DNA of 64,000 bases from Perspicuibacillus lycopersici (GCF_025660475.1 NZ_JAOUSF010000003.1:372001-436000); one strand, 5' to 3'; numbered from the stretch's first letter, positions 1 through 8,702 are shown. Made by a program: numbers and translations. Notes: generated from the sequence alone by a model not told the origin.

Positions 1-769
1 TTCTTTCCACTGCAGTACCTAAATAATAAAGTGCAAGACTATTCATGAATAAATGCAGGAATCCGATATGAAGAAACATCGGTGTGAAAAATCGCCACCA
101 CTCTCCTTCCAAAATCAACGGATTATACTTTGCACCAAATTGTAATAATACATATGGATTCGTACTTCCACCACTAATTTCCAATAGAAGAAAAATGACA
201 CATTGAACAACTAATAATGCATACGTGAAAAATGGCTTTCCAGACTGAAAAAGCTGTTTTTCTTTTTTTGCTTCATGGACAGCAAAATTTAATGCATGAC
301 TTTTCCATTGTTCCACTTCTAAAGGATCATAATGCTCCTTTATCTCATGGATAATTTGTTCACCAAATTTATTGTTAATTGGTTTTAATGTTTGCTCAAT
401 ATTCGATCCTTCCACCAAAAACGTTTGAAGGATTATTTTTTTCGTATCGTATTGCTCCCGTAATAGCTGCTCATATGAATCCACTGGAGGAAAGGAAGAA
501 ATATATATATTTACAATTTCTAAACTCCGTTTATATAGTGCTTTCCTAATTTTTTCGCCATTTACATTTGTACGCTCTAAATCTCTTTGTAACCAATTGC
601 TCCAATCAATATCCATTCGTTTTAATCGTATCACTGGATATTTTTTATTTTTCGTATTTTCCAACCAAATTTCTTGATGATCAGGGGATATGTTAAGAAT
701 GCGATACTTTTTTTCTACGATAAAAAAGTAAGTAAAACGCCAATATAAGTAATCTTCTCTTAATCCCAA
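1..769 (-). CDS. gluP: Rhomboid family intramembrane serine protease (GluP/YqgP), 3' part outside window
   Basis: Open reading frame running off the left edge; about 256 N-terminal residues are visible. The first ~180 residues form a soluble domain, followed by a membrane segment and the rhomboid-type stretch GEWWRFFTPMFLHIGFLH, which matches the start of the catalytic fold. The GxSG serine and catalytic histidine lie beyond the edge. An in-frame stop just upstream leaves TTG at 769 (or CTG at 772) as start, preceded by a weak AGGGAA site. In B. subtilis YqgP is a membrane protease that also binds divalent cations. It has its own upstream region after the terminator at 961-994. Identity is good; the start is uncertain. 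Confidence 0.85.
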   Translation of the reverse strand, partial: MGLREDYLYWRFTYFFIVEKKYRILNISPDHQEIWLENTKNKKYPVIRLKRMDIDWSNWLQRDLERTNVNGEKIRKALYKRSLEIVNIYISSFPPVDSYEQLLREQYDTKKIILQTFLVEGSNIEQTLKPINNKFGEQIIHEIKEHYDPLEVEQWKSHALNFAVHEAKKEKQLFQSGKPFFTYALLVVQCVIFLLLEISGGSTNPYVLLQFGAKYNPLILEGEWWRFFTPMFLHIGFLHLFMNSLALYYLGTAVER

Positions 770-960
770 CAGCTTCCCTACTTTCCAAATACAATCTTTT
801 TATTTCCTGCGCCTTTTTAAGCGATAGTTATATTACATTAACCATACTATATCGGAACCTGTTTTTAAAAGTAAAGTGTATTTAATGTTTGAATAAAATT
901 ATTTACCTTTATATGTATTCATTGCTTCGAGGATCGTTTCATTGGATTCCATTCGACGAT

Positions 961-994
961 AGAAAAAAGACAGGCAAGGAAAGTCGCCTGTCTT
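961..994 (-). terminator. Rho-independent terminator after the yqgN-DUF92-small membrane protein genes
   Basis: A perfect 9-bp stem, AAGACAGGC (967-975) against GCCTGTCTT (986-994), is followed on the minus strand by a T tract (961-966). It separates the upstream operon from the rhomboid gene. Confidence 0.85.
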
Positions 995-1015
995 CTCTTT
1001 GATACTAATACTGGT

Positions 1016-1198
1016 TTACGAGCGAAATGCTGTTTGCATAAATAGATTCCGGATTGCTGGAATTTTCATGGAAAATTGAACAGCAAATGCTCTTAATTTT
1101 TCGTTTCCTAGCACCTTATTCATCAATTTAAACCGGTACTTATAAATCATTACTATTCCAGCAGAAATCAATAATACGCGAAATAACCTTGATAACAT
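1016..1198 (-). CDS. Small membrane protein at the yqgO position
   Basis: Sixty residues with one hydrophobic segment at about residues 5-20 followed by a basic, amphipathic tail; a single-pass membrane protein is likely. The start ATG is well fixed by AGGAGGAGG eight bases upstream. It lies between the DUF92 gene and the rhomboid protease, the position of yqgO in B. subtilis. No catalytic motif is visible and I do not recognise a function. The strong ribosome-binding site and the terminator right after it argue that it is a real gene. Confidence 0.7.
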   Translation of the reverse strand: MLSRLFRVLLISAGIVMIYKYRFKLMNKVLGNEKLRAFAVQFSMKIPAIRNLFMQTAFRS

Positions 1199-1261
1199 AT
1201 GGATATCCTCCTCCTAGAAATAGTTTTTGATTCTTTATTATTTTTATCCAATAAAATATTC

Positions 1262-2050
1262 CTAAATGAAATAAAATAAGACCGACATTGTTGTCGTAAG
1301 TAAAATAGATACGATATTAACCATATCATTATTAAAAAAAGCAATTCCATTTGATGGTATCGTCTTTGTATGACAATGTATTTTCTTTTCCGTCTCTAGA
1401 TGACAAATAGGGCAACTGTTTTTTTGTTGAATCGTACTGCCTAAAATTGTGTCGATAATCATACTAAGAAAACCAAACAACGTAATAATTCCAATCTCAC
1501 TAACGGTTATTTCCTTATACCATAATACATAAGTACTGATCGCAATTAGCAATGAACCGATTAAGCCTGCAACTGTTCCTAAAGGTGAAACAGCTCCAGA
1601 CGTACCTTTTGAAACCCTTTTCAAATTCACGAAAAGAAAGGGATTGCTTTTACTAAAAATACCAATTTCCGAAGCCCATGTATCGGCATTCGCTGCTGCA
1701 ATAGAAACCGCAAAAATCACTAGAAAAATAGGTTCATCAGTAACATAATAGAGGATGCTTATAATTGCCGGTACGCCTCCATTAGCTACCACCTGTGCCC
1801 AATCACGAATATCATCTTTTTCCAAAATTGATTGAACATTTTCCTTTTGCTTTTGCTTCCATTTCGACCAAAATGTCGACGTAATAAAAAATATCGCTAA
1901 TAAAAGTAACCCTTTTAATCCAAACCCAAAATAAATCGCAAACCCAACTACAATCGCAGCTATCGAGCCACTGAGCTTCAGCGCCTTTGCTTTATAAGCC
2001 ATATAGGAGAAAATTGCTAACAACAATAATAAAAGACTGTTATTTATCAT
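1262..2050 (-). CDS. DUF92 family integral membrane protein
   Basis: 262 residues with seven or so hydrophobic segments and the family motifs ANGGVPA (about residue 90) and ADTWASEIG (about residue 122). The DUF92/TMEM19 family includes plant VTE6, a phytyl-phosphate kinase, so a prenyl-phosphate kinase role is conceivable but is inference. A Cys/His cluster (CPICH...HCH, about residues 216-230) lies near the C-terminus. The start overlaps the 3' end of the folate ligase gene by 11 bases, so the two are probably translationally coupled. Confidence 0.8.
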   Translation of the reverse strand: MINNSLLLLLLAIFSYMAYKAKALKLSGSIAAIVVGFAIYFGFGLKGLLLLAIFFITSTFWSKWKQKQKENVQSILEKDDIRDWAQVVANGGVPAIISILYYVTDEPIFLVIFAVSIAAANADTWASEIGIFSKSNPFLFVNLKRVSKGTSGAVSPLGTVAGLIGSLLIAISTYVLWYKEITVSEIGIITLFGFLSMIIDTILGSTIQQKNSCPICHLETEKKIHCHTKTIPSNGIAFFNNDMVNIVSILLTTTMSVLFYFI

Positions 2051-2615
2051 TGCAATAATATACTCCCTTTTCAGTAATAATCATGTCTACTTTTTGATCA
2101 TGTTCCTCCACAGGTAAATCAGCAAGTAATTGCTCTTGAAAGGCTAAAGCTAGCTTAATCCCTTTAAAAGTAGGGATATAGCGATCATAATAACCACCAC
2201 CAAAGCCTAGCCGAAAACCTGTTGGAGTAAATGCAACACCTGGAATAATTAATGTATCAATGGATTCCGCTTGGACAAGCTTCGTCTGTTCGGTTATCGG
2301 CTCATATAACCCAAAATAGCCTTTTGCTAATTGTTGGAAGTCCGTTATTTGATAAAAATTCAATTCCCTCGTCTTAGGAATACATTTTGCAGCTGTAACA
2401 AGCTTTTTTTCCTTCCAGGCTTGTTGAATAATATTATATGTATCCACTTCAGGAAATATCGATATAGTAATACCGATCATTGCTGCGTTACTCCAAATCT
2501 GGGATTGAAATAAATTTTTAGCAATATCGTCTGATTTCATTTCATATTCTGCTCTATCTAGCTGTTTCAGCTTATGTATCAATGTTTGTCTAAGCACATT
2601 TTTTTGTTCCTTCAC
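2040..2615 (-). CDS. yqgN: 5-formyltetrahydrofolate cyclo-ligase
   Basis: 191 residues, the normal length for the family. It converts 5-formyl-THF to 5,10-methenyl-THF with ATP. The C-terminal signature GFRLGFGGGYYDRY, which forms the substrate and ATP site, is intact near residue 133. Start is GTG at 2615, six bases after an AGGTGAT ribosome-binding site. It overlaps the downstream DUF92 gene, so the two form one transcription unit ending at the 961-994 terminator. Confidence 0.93.
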   Translation of the reverse strand: MKEQKNVLRQTLIHKLKQLDRAEYEMKSDDIAKNLFQSQIWSNAAMIGITISIFPEVDTYNIIQQAWKEKKLVTAAKCIPKTRELNFYQITDFQQLAKGYFGLYEPITEQTKLVQAESIDTLIIPGVAFTPTGFRLGFGGGYYDRYIPTFKGIKLALAFQEQLLADLPVEEHDQKVDMIITEKGVYYCNDK

Positions 2616-2640
2616 TGCATAATCACCTCAAAAAAAGAGT

Positions 2641-2670
2641 ATAAGAAAACAGCAGGAAAAATCCTGCTGC
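2641..2670 (-). terminator. Terminator after rpmG
   Basis: CAGCAGGA (2650-2657) pairs with TCCTGCTG (2662-2669) around a 4-base loop; the minus-strand T tract TTTTCTTAT follows. The stem begins one base after the L33 stop codon. Confidence 0.85.
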
Positions 2671-2820
2671 TTACTTTGTCTCACGATGTACAGTAGTCTT
2701 TTTATCACGAGGACAATATTTTTTCAATTCTAAACGATCTGGATTGTTACGTTTATTTTTTGTTGAAATATAGTTACGTTCACCACATTCGGTACATGCT
2801 AACGTAATGTTCACACGCAT
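2671..2820 (-). CDS. rpmG: 50S ribosomal protein L33
   Basis: 49 residues beginning [17 protein letters not shown] and ending TVHRETK, typical of bacterial L33. The first zinc-knuckle pair CTEC is present, but the second is only half kept (YCPRD), leaving three cysteines. That is an intermediate between zinc-binding C+ and zinc-free C- paralogues, which matters because C- forms replace C+ forms under Zur control and zur lies in this same window. ATG start with GGAGGG upstream. Confidence 0.95.
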   Translation of the reverse strand: MRVNITLACTECGERNYISTKNKRNNPDRLELKKYCPRDKKTTVHRETK

Positions 2821-2873
2821 ATTGATCCCTCCAGTCTTACACAAATTACGACCTTTCTATAATATCACCTTTT

Positions 2874-3479
2874 TTATAAAAAAGCTAGTCTAGATTTTAA
2901 TTGATTATCCCAATTAAGTAGATCGCTTTCTACTAACGAGTTCGAGGATAGTACCCAAGTATATGCATGAATCTTTTCTTTTGGCTTGATCACTTGTTCT
3001 AATGAGTATACTGTTGCAACCTCTCCGCTTCCAATTGGACAAAATGGAATGCTACCATTACATATTGTCGCAAGACTAGTTTTCATTTTTAGAATACCAT
3101 ATTGATAGATTGATTTTTCCTGAATAATACCTGACGTTAAATATAATTGTTCTCGATCAGTCAAAAATAATACTTCGTTTTTAGGGGAAACAAATGCATA
3201 ATTATTTGTTTCTGCATGTAAATAATTTTCCACGAGAATACGAATAGGAACATCGTGATTGGCTAAATTTTGAATATCAAATTTAATTAATAACATGTTT
3301 TCCTTTACACACTGAGGATAAATATTGATATGCAGTAAATGATTTAGCAGAAAGGTTTCTTCCCCTATATTTATTGTTTTCATCTCATTATTTACAAATA
3401 TATAATGATTCATGCTTATTACATCCCCAAGATTTGCTTGCTCTTTATTTCCATTCACTACACCTATCGGCTTATTCAT
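2874..3479 (-). CDS. Unrecognised soluble protein
   Basis: About 201 residues starting MNKPIGVVNG. No signal peptide, membrane segment or known motif; alternating hydrophobic residues suggest a beta-rich fold. The frame is open from a GTG at 3488, but GAAAGG lies ten bases before ATG 3479, so I prefer the latter. It stands alone between rpmG and a 470-bp gap. I do not recognise the family; it could be a lineage-specific or spore-associated protein, but nothing in the sequence shows that. Confidence 0.6.
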   Translation of the reverse strand: MNKPIGVVNGNKEQANLGDVISMNHYIFVNNEMKTINIGEETFLLNHLLHINIYPQCVKENMLLIKFDIQNLANHDVPIRILVENYLHAETNNYAFVSPKNEVLFLTDREQLYLTSGIIQEKSIYQYGILKMKTSLATICNGSIPFCPIGSGEVATVYSLEQVIKPKEKIHAYTWVLSSNSLVESDLLNWDNQLKSRLAFL

Positions 3480-3556
3480 CGGTCTCACGCCTTTCGTTAA
3501 ATTTGTTTAAAATTCGATAACTTCACATGTATTCATTCCGTTACTTTTATTAGAAG

Positions 3557-3656
3557 GCTTTTTCTAAGGATTATTGGTTTTCTGGAGGAAAGCCAATTTT
3601 TCTTGAGTAGACAGAGCACGTAGCCTACCACTCGAAAACGGATGTTTAGAAAAAGC
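3557..3656. repeat. 100-bp inverted-repeat element (member E of a dispersed hairpin family)
   Basis: Ends in a perfect 11-bp inverted repeat, GCTTTTTCTAA (3557-3567) and TTAGAAAAAGC (3646-3656). Inside, ATTGG...CCAAT arms (3573-3597) form another hairpin. The end sequence recurs in the elements at 12.7 and 46.9 kb. It fills the middle of the otherwise empty 3480-3949 gap. Confidence 0.6.
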
Positions 3657-3949
3657 AAAAATATACGATAAAAAATGAACACTTGTCCATTGACCATTTA
3701 GCAAAAAAATGTATATATGTATCGTAACATTTATCTAATATTCTAACAATAAACGCAATTTGTCATTTTTTGTATTAAAATATTTGTCTGTTCGTGCTAT
3801 TTTTACAAATTATGCAACAAGACAATTAAATATGTATTCGAATTTCGTCAAAGAAAGTTTTTGTGATGAGATTTTACGAATTGAAATTGTCAAATATAGT
3901 GGAATTTTGTCTAATATGCTAAACTTATGAATTAGGAGTGATGCAAATC

Positions 3950-4306
3950 GTGGAAAGTATATTATTTATTCTTTTTGGAGTAGGAATTATATTATTTATA
4001 CTGTCATTTTTTCTACCAAACCGTACGAAAGAAATAAAAAATGAACTGGAGCAGCTATCTTTACAATTATTTCAAGAAACATACCAAATAAAAAGACGAC
4101 TAAAAATATTAGAAGAAGAACTACTTATACCGAACAATAGTGTACATAAAAAAAACCCATATATTTCACCTAATCAAATTATCATTAACCAGGTACAGTT
4201 ACTTTATCAACAAGGCTTGCCTATTGAAAAGATTGCGAGACAATCTGCTTTATCTGTTGAGGAAGTGATAGCAATATTAGAATCTAATAATCCAAGGGGG
4301 AAATAA
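3950..4306 (+). CDS. Membrane-anchored coiled-coil protein with C-terminal helix-turn-helix (SwrB-like layout)
   Basis: About 118 residues: an N-terminal membrane helix (residues ~3-22), a charged coiled-coil stretch (~26-60), a linker, and a C-terminal segment VQLLYQQGLPIEKIARQSALS resembling a small helix-turn-helix. The same layout is seen in swarming protein SwrB, but I cannot establish homology. The frame opens at GTG 3938, but the AGGAGTGAT site at 3934-3942 best serves GTG 3950. The next micro-ORF follows by four bases, suggesting co-transcription. Confidence 0.65.
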   Translation: MESILFILFGVGIILFILSFFLPNRTKEIKNELEQLSLQLFQETYQIKRRLKILEEELLIPNNSVHKKNPYISPNQIIINQVQLLYQQGLPIEKIARQSALSVEEVIAILESNNPRGK

Positions 4307-4310
4307 TAAG

Positions 4311-4397
4311 ATGAATAAACAAACAGTTCGTTCCTTTGCCCTCGGTATCCTCTTCACCAGTTCCGTTGTATACATCTATTATAAATTTTTTCTATAA
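4311..4397 (+). CDS. 28-residue single-pass membrane micro-protein
   Basis: ATG after AAGGGGG (10-base spacing) encodes 28 residues, MNKQTVRSFALGILF then SSVVYIYYKFFL, essentially one membrane helix with a basic N-terminus. It follows the coiled-coil gene by four bases and ends two bases before a strong terminator. It resembles the leading membrane segment of MltG/YceG-like proteins, so it may be a relic of such a gene, but that is inference. Too short for default gene finding. Confidence 0.5.
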   Translation: MNKQTVRSFALGILFTSSVVYIYYKFFL

Positions 4398-4398
4398 G

Positions 4399-4489
4399 AA
4401 AAAGCTGACGGAATTCATTTGAACTGCCCCGTAAATGTTAGACACTTACCTAACATTTACGGGGCAGTTTTGTTTCCTATCAGCTTTTT
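4399..4489. terminator. Nested bidirectional terminator between the micro-ORF and pbpA
   Basis: Outer arms AAAAAGCTGA (4399-4408) and TCAGCTTTTT (4480-4489) form a terminator stem that works in both directions. Between them sits a perfect 20-bp stem (4422-4441 with 4450-4469, 8-base loop) rich in G and C near its base and followed by TTTTG. It ends transcription of the plus-strand pair and of pbpA. Confidence 0.88.
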
Positions 4490-4491
4490 TA

Positions 4492-6600
4492 TTATTCTTG
4501 TAAATTTTCTTCTGTATCTGTTTCTTCGGTATTATTCTCTGCCTCATCGTTTTCTAAGTCATTATTTTGTCGTTTTTCTTTTAGTTCAAAGTACTTCCGG
4601 AAAACTCGCTGGCTAATCACGTTCGAAATAGAATATGGTTGATTACTTCCATAATAAGCATTTGGTACAATAACAGAAATCGCTATTTCTGGATCATCAA
4701 ATGGCGCATATCCTACAAATGATAAATTATACGTAGATTTACCATCTTTATAGCTTTGTGCAGTACCAGTCTTCCCAGCTGCATCATATGGCTCGTTCAC
4801 AAAAAATGATCTCGCAGTTCCTTGAGAACCATGTGTAACGCGCCAAAATCCTTCTTGTACGTGCTCAATCCACTCCGATTTCATATCAATCCGATTCAAC
4901 ACTTTTGGTTGCATTTCTTCTATAATCGTACTACCTAATGCATTGTCATTCACGTCAGGATTACGAATTTCTTTTACAAGCAATGGTTGCATGCGGTAGC
5001 CACCATTTGCAATGGTTGAAACATATTGAGCCAGCTGAAGTGGTGTATACGTGTCAAGCTGACCAATACCAATTTGAAAAGCATTAACGTCTGCTGCACC
5101 TTTTAGCCCTTCAATTTCCTCTGAAAAACCAATCCCTGTTTTTGTACCTAATCCAAATTGACTAAAATAATAGCGAATTAAATCAATTTTATCTGTATTA
5201 AGTGGAAGTGCTTGTCCTGATACATAATGTCCATCCATGATTGCAATCGCAACTTTCCACATATAAACGTTCGAAGATCTTTCTAATGCTGTTAAATCAT
5301 CGATCCAACCCATTACTTTATAAGAACTAATTACTTGTGTCCCTTTAATATTAAACACTTCATCCAGTAATTGATCTCCAGGTGAAATAACGCCTGTTTG
5401 ATAACCAGTTAACACTGTTGCACCTTTCACAGCTGATCCAGATTCATAGGCAGACGTAAATGTTCCATGTGCATAGTCATACCAAGGTGTTTTCTTATTA
5501 CCTGTATATTGCTTACCAGCCAAGGTTAAAACTTCCCCTGTTTTCGGGTTCATTACTACGACAAATGCTCGATCAAGTGTATCCGTGTTTGGGTACTCCT
5601 TCATTTTTTGAATTTCTTCTTCGATAATTTTTTCAACCTCTACTTGGAGATCCATATCAACTGTTAACACTAAGTCTTTTCCGCTTTGACCTTCAGAAAT
5701 CACTTTTGTGTCCACGACATTATTATTTTTATCTGTTACAGTTTTTACTTTTGATTTCGTTCCTCTTAGAACATCCTCATATAGTTCTTCAATATAGGAA
5801 ACCCCAACACGATCATTAAGATTGTATCCTTTGGATTCGTAATATTCCAATTGCTCTGCTGGAAGCCCTTGACTCCAGTTACCAAGCACAGTAGACAAAG
5901 CAGTATCATACGTTTTCTTTCGGTCCCAATCTGTCGTAATATTGACACCCGGTAAGTCTGCTAAGTTTTCACTTATATAGGCAAACTCTTCATCCGTTAC
6001 ATCTGCATTTTTTACTATAGTAGGTGTTAGTGCGACAGCATTAAATAACTTCCGATATATACTTGCGACATTTATATCAACACTTTTCAATTGTTCTTCC
6101 GTTATCCGATCTAGCTTCATTTGATAGATATCACTATCACTAAGTTTTTTATCCTTTAACATTTCCTTTTCTTCTTTTGTTATTAAGGAATCCCCATTTT
6201 TATTTTCTAATAGCCATATATCTTTCTTATCTCTTTCCGTCACTTTTTCTTTATCAGCATCCGTCATTTGAATAATTTGACCTAATTTCTTGGAAACGTC
6301 CAGTAAATCATCAGGCTGAGGATTTTTTGACGGTGTGTACGTAATCGCCTTTTGAGGAATGTTATAAACTACCTTCTGATAATTCCGATCGTATATTTCC
6401 CCACGTGGAACGGAATAATCGACTGAAATTTCATCTTTCTGCTCTACTTGATTCGTATATTCTTCCCCTTGGACAATTTGCAAAACGCCGAGTCGGAGAA
6501 TTAATATGGAAAACAGGAGAAATACAGCAAAAAATAATATATTCATCCGTAATGGAATATGGCTCTTCTTCTTTTTCTTTTGTTTTTGCTTATGCTTCAA
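4492..6600 (-). CDS. pbpA: Class B penicillin-binding protein 2A (transpeptidase)
   Basis: 702 residues. A lysine-rich cytoplasmic start and one membrane anchor (about 20-42) precede a dimerisation domain and a transpeptidase domain with SxxK (Ser389-Ala-Val-Lys), SSN (442-444) and KTG (610-612). PBP2A cross-links peptidoglycan during side-wall elongation in B. subtilis. Start is TTG at 6600, six bases after GAGAGGTGA; no ATG fits better. The C-terminus is acidic and low complexity. The surrounding pst phosphate operon of B. subtilis is absent here. Confidence 0.92.
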   Translation of the reverse strand: MKHKQKQKKKKKSHIPLRMNILFFAVFLLFSILILRLGVLQIVQGEEYTNQVEQKDEISVDYSVPRGEIYDRNYQKVVYNIPQKAITYTPSKNPQPDDLLDVSKKLGQIIQMTDADKEKVTERDKKDIWLLENKNGDSLITKEEKEMLKDKKLSDSDIYQMKLDRITEEQLKSVDINVASIYRKLFNAVALTPTIVKNADVTDEEFAYISENLADLPGVNITTDWDRKKTYDTALSTVLGNWSQGLPAEQLEYYESKGYNLNDRVGVSYIEELYEDVLRGTKSKVKTVTDKNNNVVDTKVISEGQSGKDLVLTVDMDLQVEVEKIIEEEIQKMKEYPNTDTLDRAFVVVMNPKTGEVLTLAGKQYTGNKKTPWYDYAHGTFTSAYESGSAVKGATVLTGYQTGVISPGDQLLDEVFNIKGTQVISSYKVMGWIDDLTALERSSNVYMWKVAIAIMDGHYVSGQALPLNTDKIDLIRYYFSQFGLGTKTGIGFSEEIEGLKGAADVNAFQIGIGQLDTYTPLQLAQYVSTIANGGYRMQPLLVKEIRNPDVNDNALGSTIIEEMQPKVLNRIDMKSEWIEHVQEGFWRVTHGSQGTARSFFVNEPYDAAGKTGTAQSYKDGKSTYNLSFVGYAPFDDPEIAISVIVPNAYYGSNQPYSISNVISQRVFRKYFELKEKRQNNDLENDEAENNTEETDTEENLQE

Positions 6601-6721
6601 CCGTATTCACCTCTCTTAAAACGAAACTAATTCAATACTTGTCTATTGTATATAATTTTTCAAGTAATTTCTATTAAAAATGCTAGTCTTTTCCTTTAAA
6701 AGTATATAACAAATTTTCCCA

Positions 6722-6751
6722 TAAAAAAAGGAATCACGATTGGACTCCTTT
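6722..6751 (-). terminator. Terminator overlapping the end of yqgE
   Basis: AAAGGA (6727-6732) and TCCTTT (6746-6751) flank a 13-base loop; the 5' arm is formed by the last codons of the transporter, and a T7 tract follows on the minus strand. Confidence 0.65.
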
Positions 6752-7960
6752 AACATTAATATTCCGTACAAATACATAAATAAGTAAATAACCTGAGCCG
6801 AGTATTGTTAATAAATATGGCATTACTGTTTTTACAGGGAATAACGTTATTGCGACTAAAAAGACGATAATCGAAATTGCTCGACCTGCATTTAAGTATA
6901 ACTCTCTTACCACCACATATTCAATGCGCATATCTGCTGCTCTCCATCCTTGTCCGATAACATCATAGGAGGTTGAAATGAAAGGTACTAAAATTATCGG
7001 ATAGGCAAAGGCAATGGTTGCTGAATAGATTAAAAACAGTGGATAGGAAACATGGAAAATGATTAAAAATACCGTGGCAAATAATAGTAATCCTCCAAAT
7101 AGAATCGCTCGTTTGCGATGCTGCTTCTTAATAAATCGACTTGCAAGATAGTAGGTGATAAATGCGACAAGTGAATTAATGAAGGCAAAGGTTCCAAGTG
7201 CCATTTCACTACCGGTTGAAATATACACATATACATTGATAACAAATGCAAAAATTCCCTCTCTTAAGCCTTGTACAAGATTAGCATTTGTAATATTTTT
7301 CCAATTCCCATCCTTTTTACGTTCCTTTAAAATTCGGATAAAAAAATAATTCCCACTGGCAGGTCTTCGCTTCATAAAAAAACTAAGTATACTCGCCGCT
7401 GCAAACAACAAAAGCGAAATAGTAAAAATAATCGAATATCCTGTAAACGCTTCGAAATGTGAAATGATAAAACCTGCTAAAATAGGACCGACCATTCCTC
7501 CAATCGAGTTAAGGATTCCTAAAAATCCATTAAAGAAATCTCGATTTTCAGGTTCTGTTATTTCAAAGGTTAAAACATTGTAAGCCAACCAGTAAAATCC
7601 GTAGCCAATCCCGAGTAAAGCACCTAATAATAATAAAATATTTGCTGCATTTTCCCCACTCCATAAAACGCTAATATAATAAATGGAGAGAAAAACTACC
7701 CCAATTCGTAGAACAATGATTCGATCTACCTTTTTGGCGATTCTTCCACTTAATATAAAGGTTAATGGTTGAATGACAACAATCATTAAATTATATAAGC
7801 CTAATTGAAAAAACTCACCCGTTTGTTTCCAAAGAAAAACATTTACAAATGTGTTGGATAAAGCAAGACTTAAGGAATACAAGCCACCTATTAATAGTAA
7901 TAAAACTAAATCCTTCGTGAGTACAACATTTCCAAACCATTTATGGTTTTTTTTCTTCAT
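6734..7960 (-). CDS. yqgE: Major facilitator superfamily transporter YqgE
   Basis: 408 residues with about twelve hydrophobic helices and the MFS-type loop GRIAKKVDRIIVLRIG after helix 2 (about residue 73). Substrate unknown. Position between pbpA and sodA matches B. subtilis yqgE. Both flanks carry terminators, so it appears monocistronic. Confidence 0.85.
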   Translation of the reverse strand: MKKKNHKWFGNVVLTKDLVLLLLIGGLYSLSLALSNTFVNVFLWKQTGEFFQLGLYNLMIVVIQPLTFILSGRIAKKVDRIIVLRIGVVFLSIYYISVLWSGENAANILLLLGALLGIGYGFYWLAYNVLTFEITEPENRDFFNGFLGILNSIGGMVGPILAGFIISHFEAFTGYSIIFTISLLLFAAASILSFFMKRRPASGNYFFIRILKERKKDGNWKNITNANLVQGLREGIFAFVINVYVYISTGSEMALGTFAFINSLVAFITYYLASRFIKKQHRKRAILFGGLLLFATVFLIIFHVSYPLFLIYSATIAFAYPIILVPFISTSYDVIGQGWRAADMRIEYVVVRELYLNAGRAISIIVFLVAITLFPVKTVMPYLLTILGSGYLLIYVFVRNINVKGVQS

Positions 7961-8023
7961 TACATACTCCCCTTTACAAATTCTATTGTTTGTAAAGAGA
8001 GCATGAACTATTCAAATAAAAAC

Positions 8024-8068
8024 AAAAAGCAAGAAATAGCCTAGTCATTCAGGCATCTCTTGCTTTTT
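8024..8068 (-). terminator. Terminator after sodA
   Basis: AAAAAGCAAGA (8024-8034) pairs with TCTTGCTTTTT (8058-8068); an inner GCCT/AGGC pair (8039-8054) extends the structure. T tracts lie on both sides. Confidence 0.82.
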
Positions 8069-8093
8069 TGTTGCTTTATTCAAAGCATTCCCA

Positions 8094-8702
8094 TTATTTT
8101 GCTGCAGAAAATCTTTTTGCAACTTCTTCCCAGTTTACTACATTCCAGAATGCACCAATGTAGTCTGGACGACGGTTTTGATAGTTTAAGTAGTAAGCAT
8201 GTTCCCAAACATCAAGACCTAAAACAGGTGTTTTACCTTCCATTAATGGAGAATCTTGATTAGGTGTACTTGTAATTTCTAATTCTCCGTTATTGACTAC
8301 TAACCATGCCCAACCAGATCCGAAACGACCTGTAGCCGCTTTTGTAAATTCATCTTTGAATCCAGCAAAGCTACCAAATTTAGCATTGATTGCATCTGCT
8401 AATTCACCAGTTGGTTCACCGCCACCATTTGGAGATAAGATTTGCCAGAATAGTGAATGGTTAGCATGTCCTCCACCATTATTACGAACTGCTGTACGAA
8501 TGTTTTCAGGAACAGCATCTAAATTAGAAACAAGATCTTCAACAGATTTGCTTTCTAAATCAGCATTTCCTGCGACTGCATTATTTAAATTTGTTACATA
8601 CGTATTATGATGTTTCGTATGGTGAATGTTCATTGTTTCCTTGTCGATATGTGGTTCTAGTGCATCATAAGCATAAGGCAATTGTGGTAATTCAAAAGCC
8701 AT
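8094..8702 (-). CDS. sodA: Superoxide dismutase, Mn/Fe type
   Basis: 202 residues from ATG 8702, which is fixed by GGAGGAATT just upstream; the longer in-frame start at 8801 is not used. It converts superoxide to hydrogen peroxide and oxygen in the cytoplasm. The metal-binding signature DVWEHAYY is present near residue 161 with the preceding GSGWAWLV segment; the sequence is of the manganese-type Bacillus form. A perfect TATAAT (8853-8858, minus strand) upstream is a likely -10 box, without a good -35. Flanked by terminators, so probably transcribed alone. Confidence 0.96.
   Translation of the reverse strand: MAFELPQLPYAYDALEPHIDKETMNIHHTKHHNTYVTNLNNAVAGNADLESKSVEDLVSNLDAVPENIRTAVRNNGGGHANHSLFWQILSPNGGGEPTGELADAINAKFGSFAGFKDEFTKAATGRFGSGWAWLVVNNGELEITSTPNQDSPLMEGKTPVLGLDVWEHAYYLNYQNRRPDYIGAFWNVVNWEEVAKRFSAAK

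Noticed and set aside
4419-4616. 65-codon plus-strand frame entering pbpA
   Set aside because: It starts inside the nested terminator and lies antisense to the pbpA 3' end.
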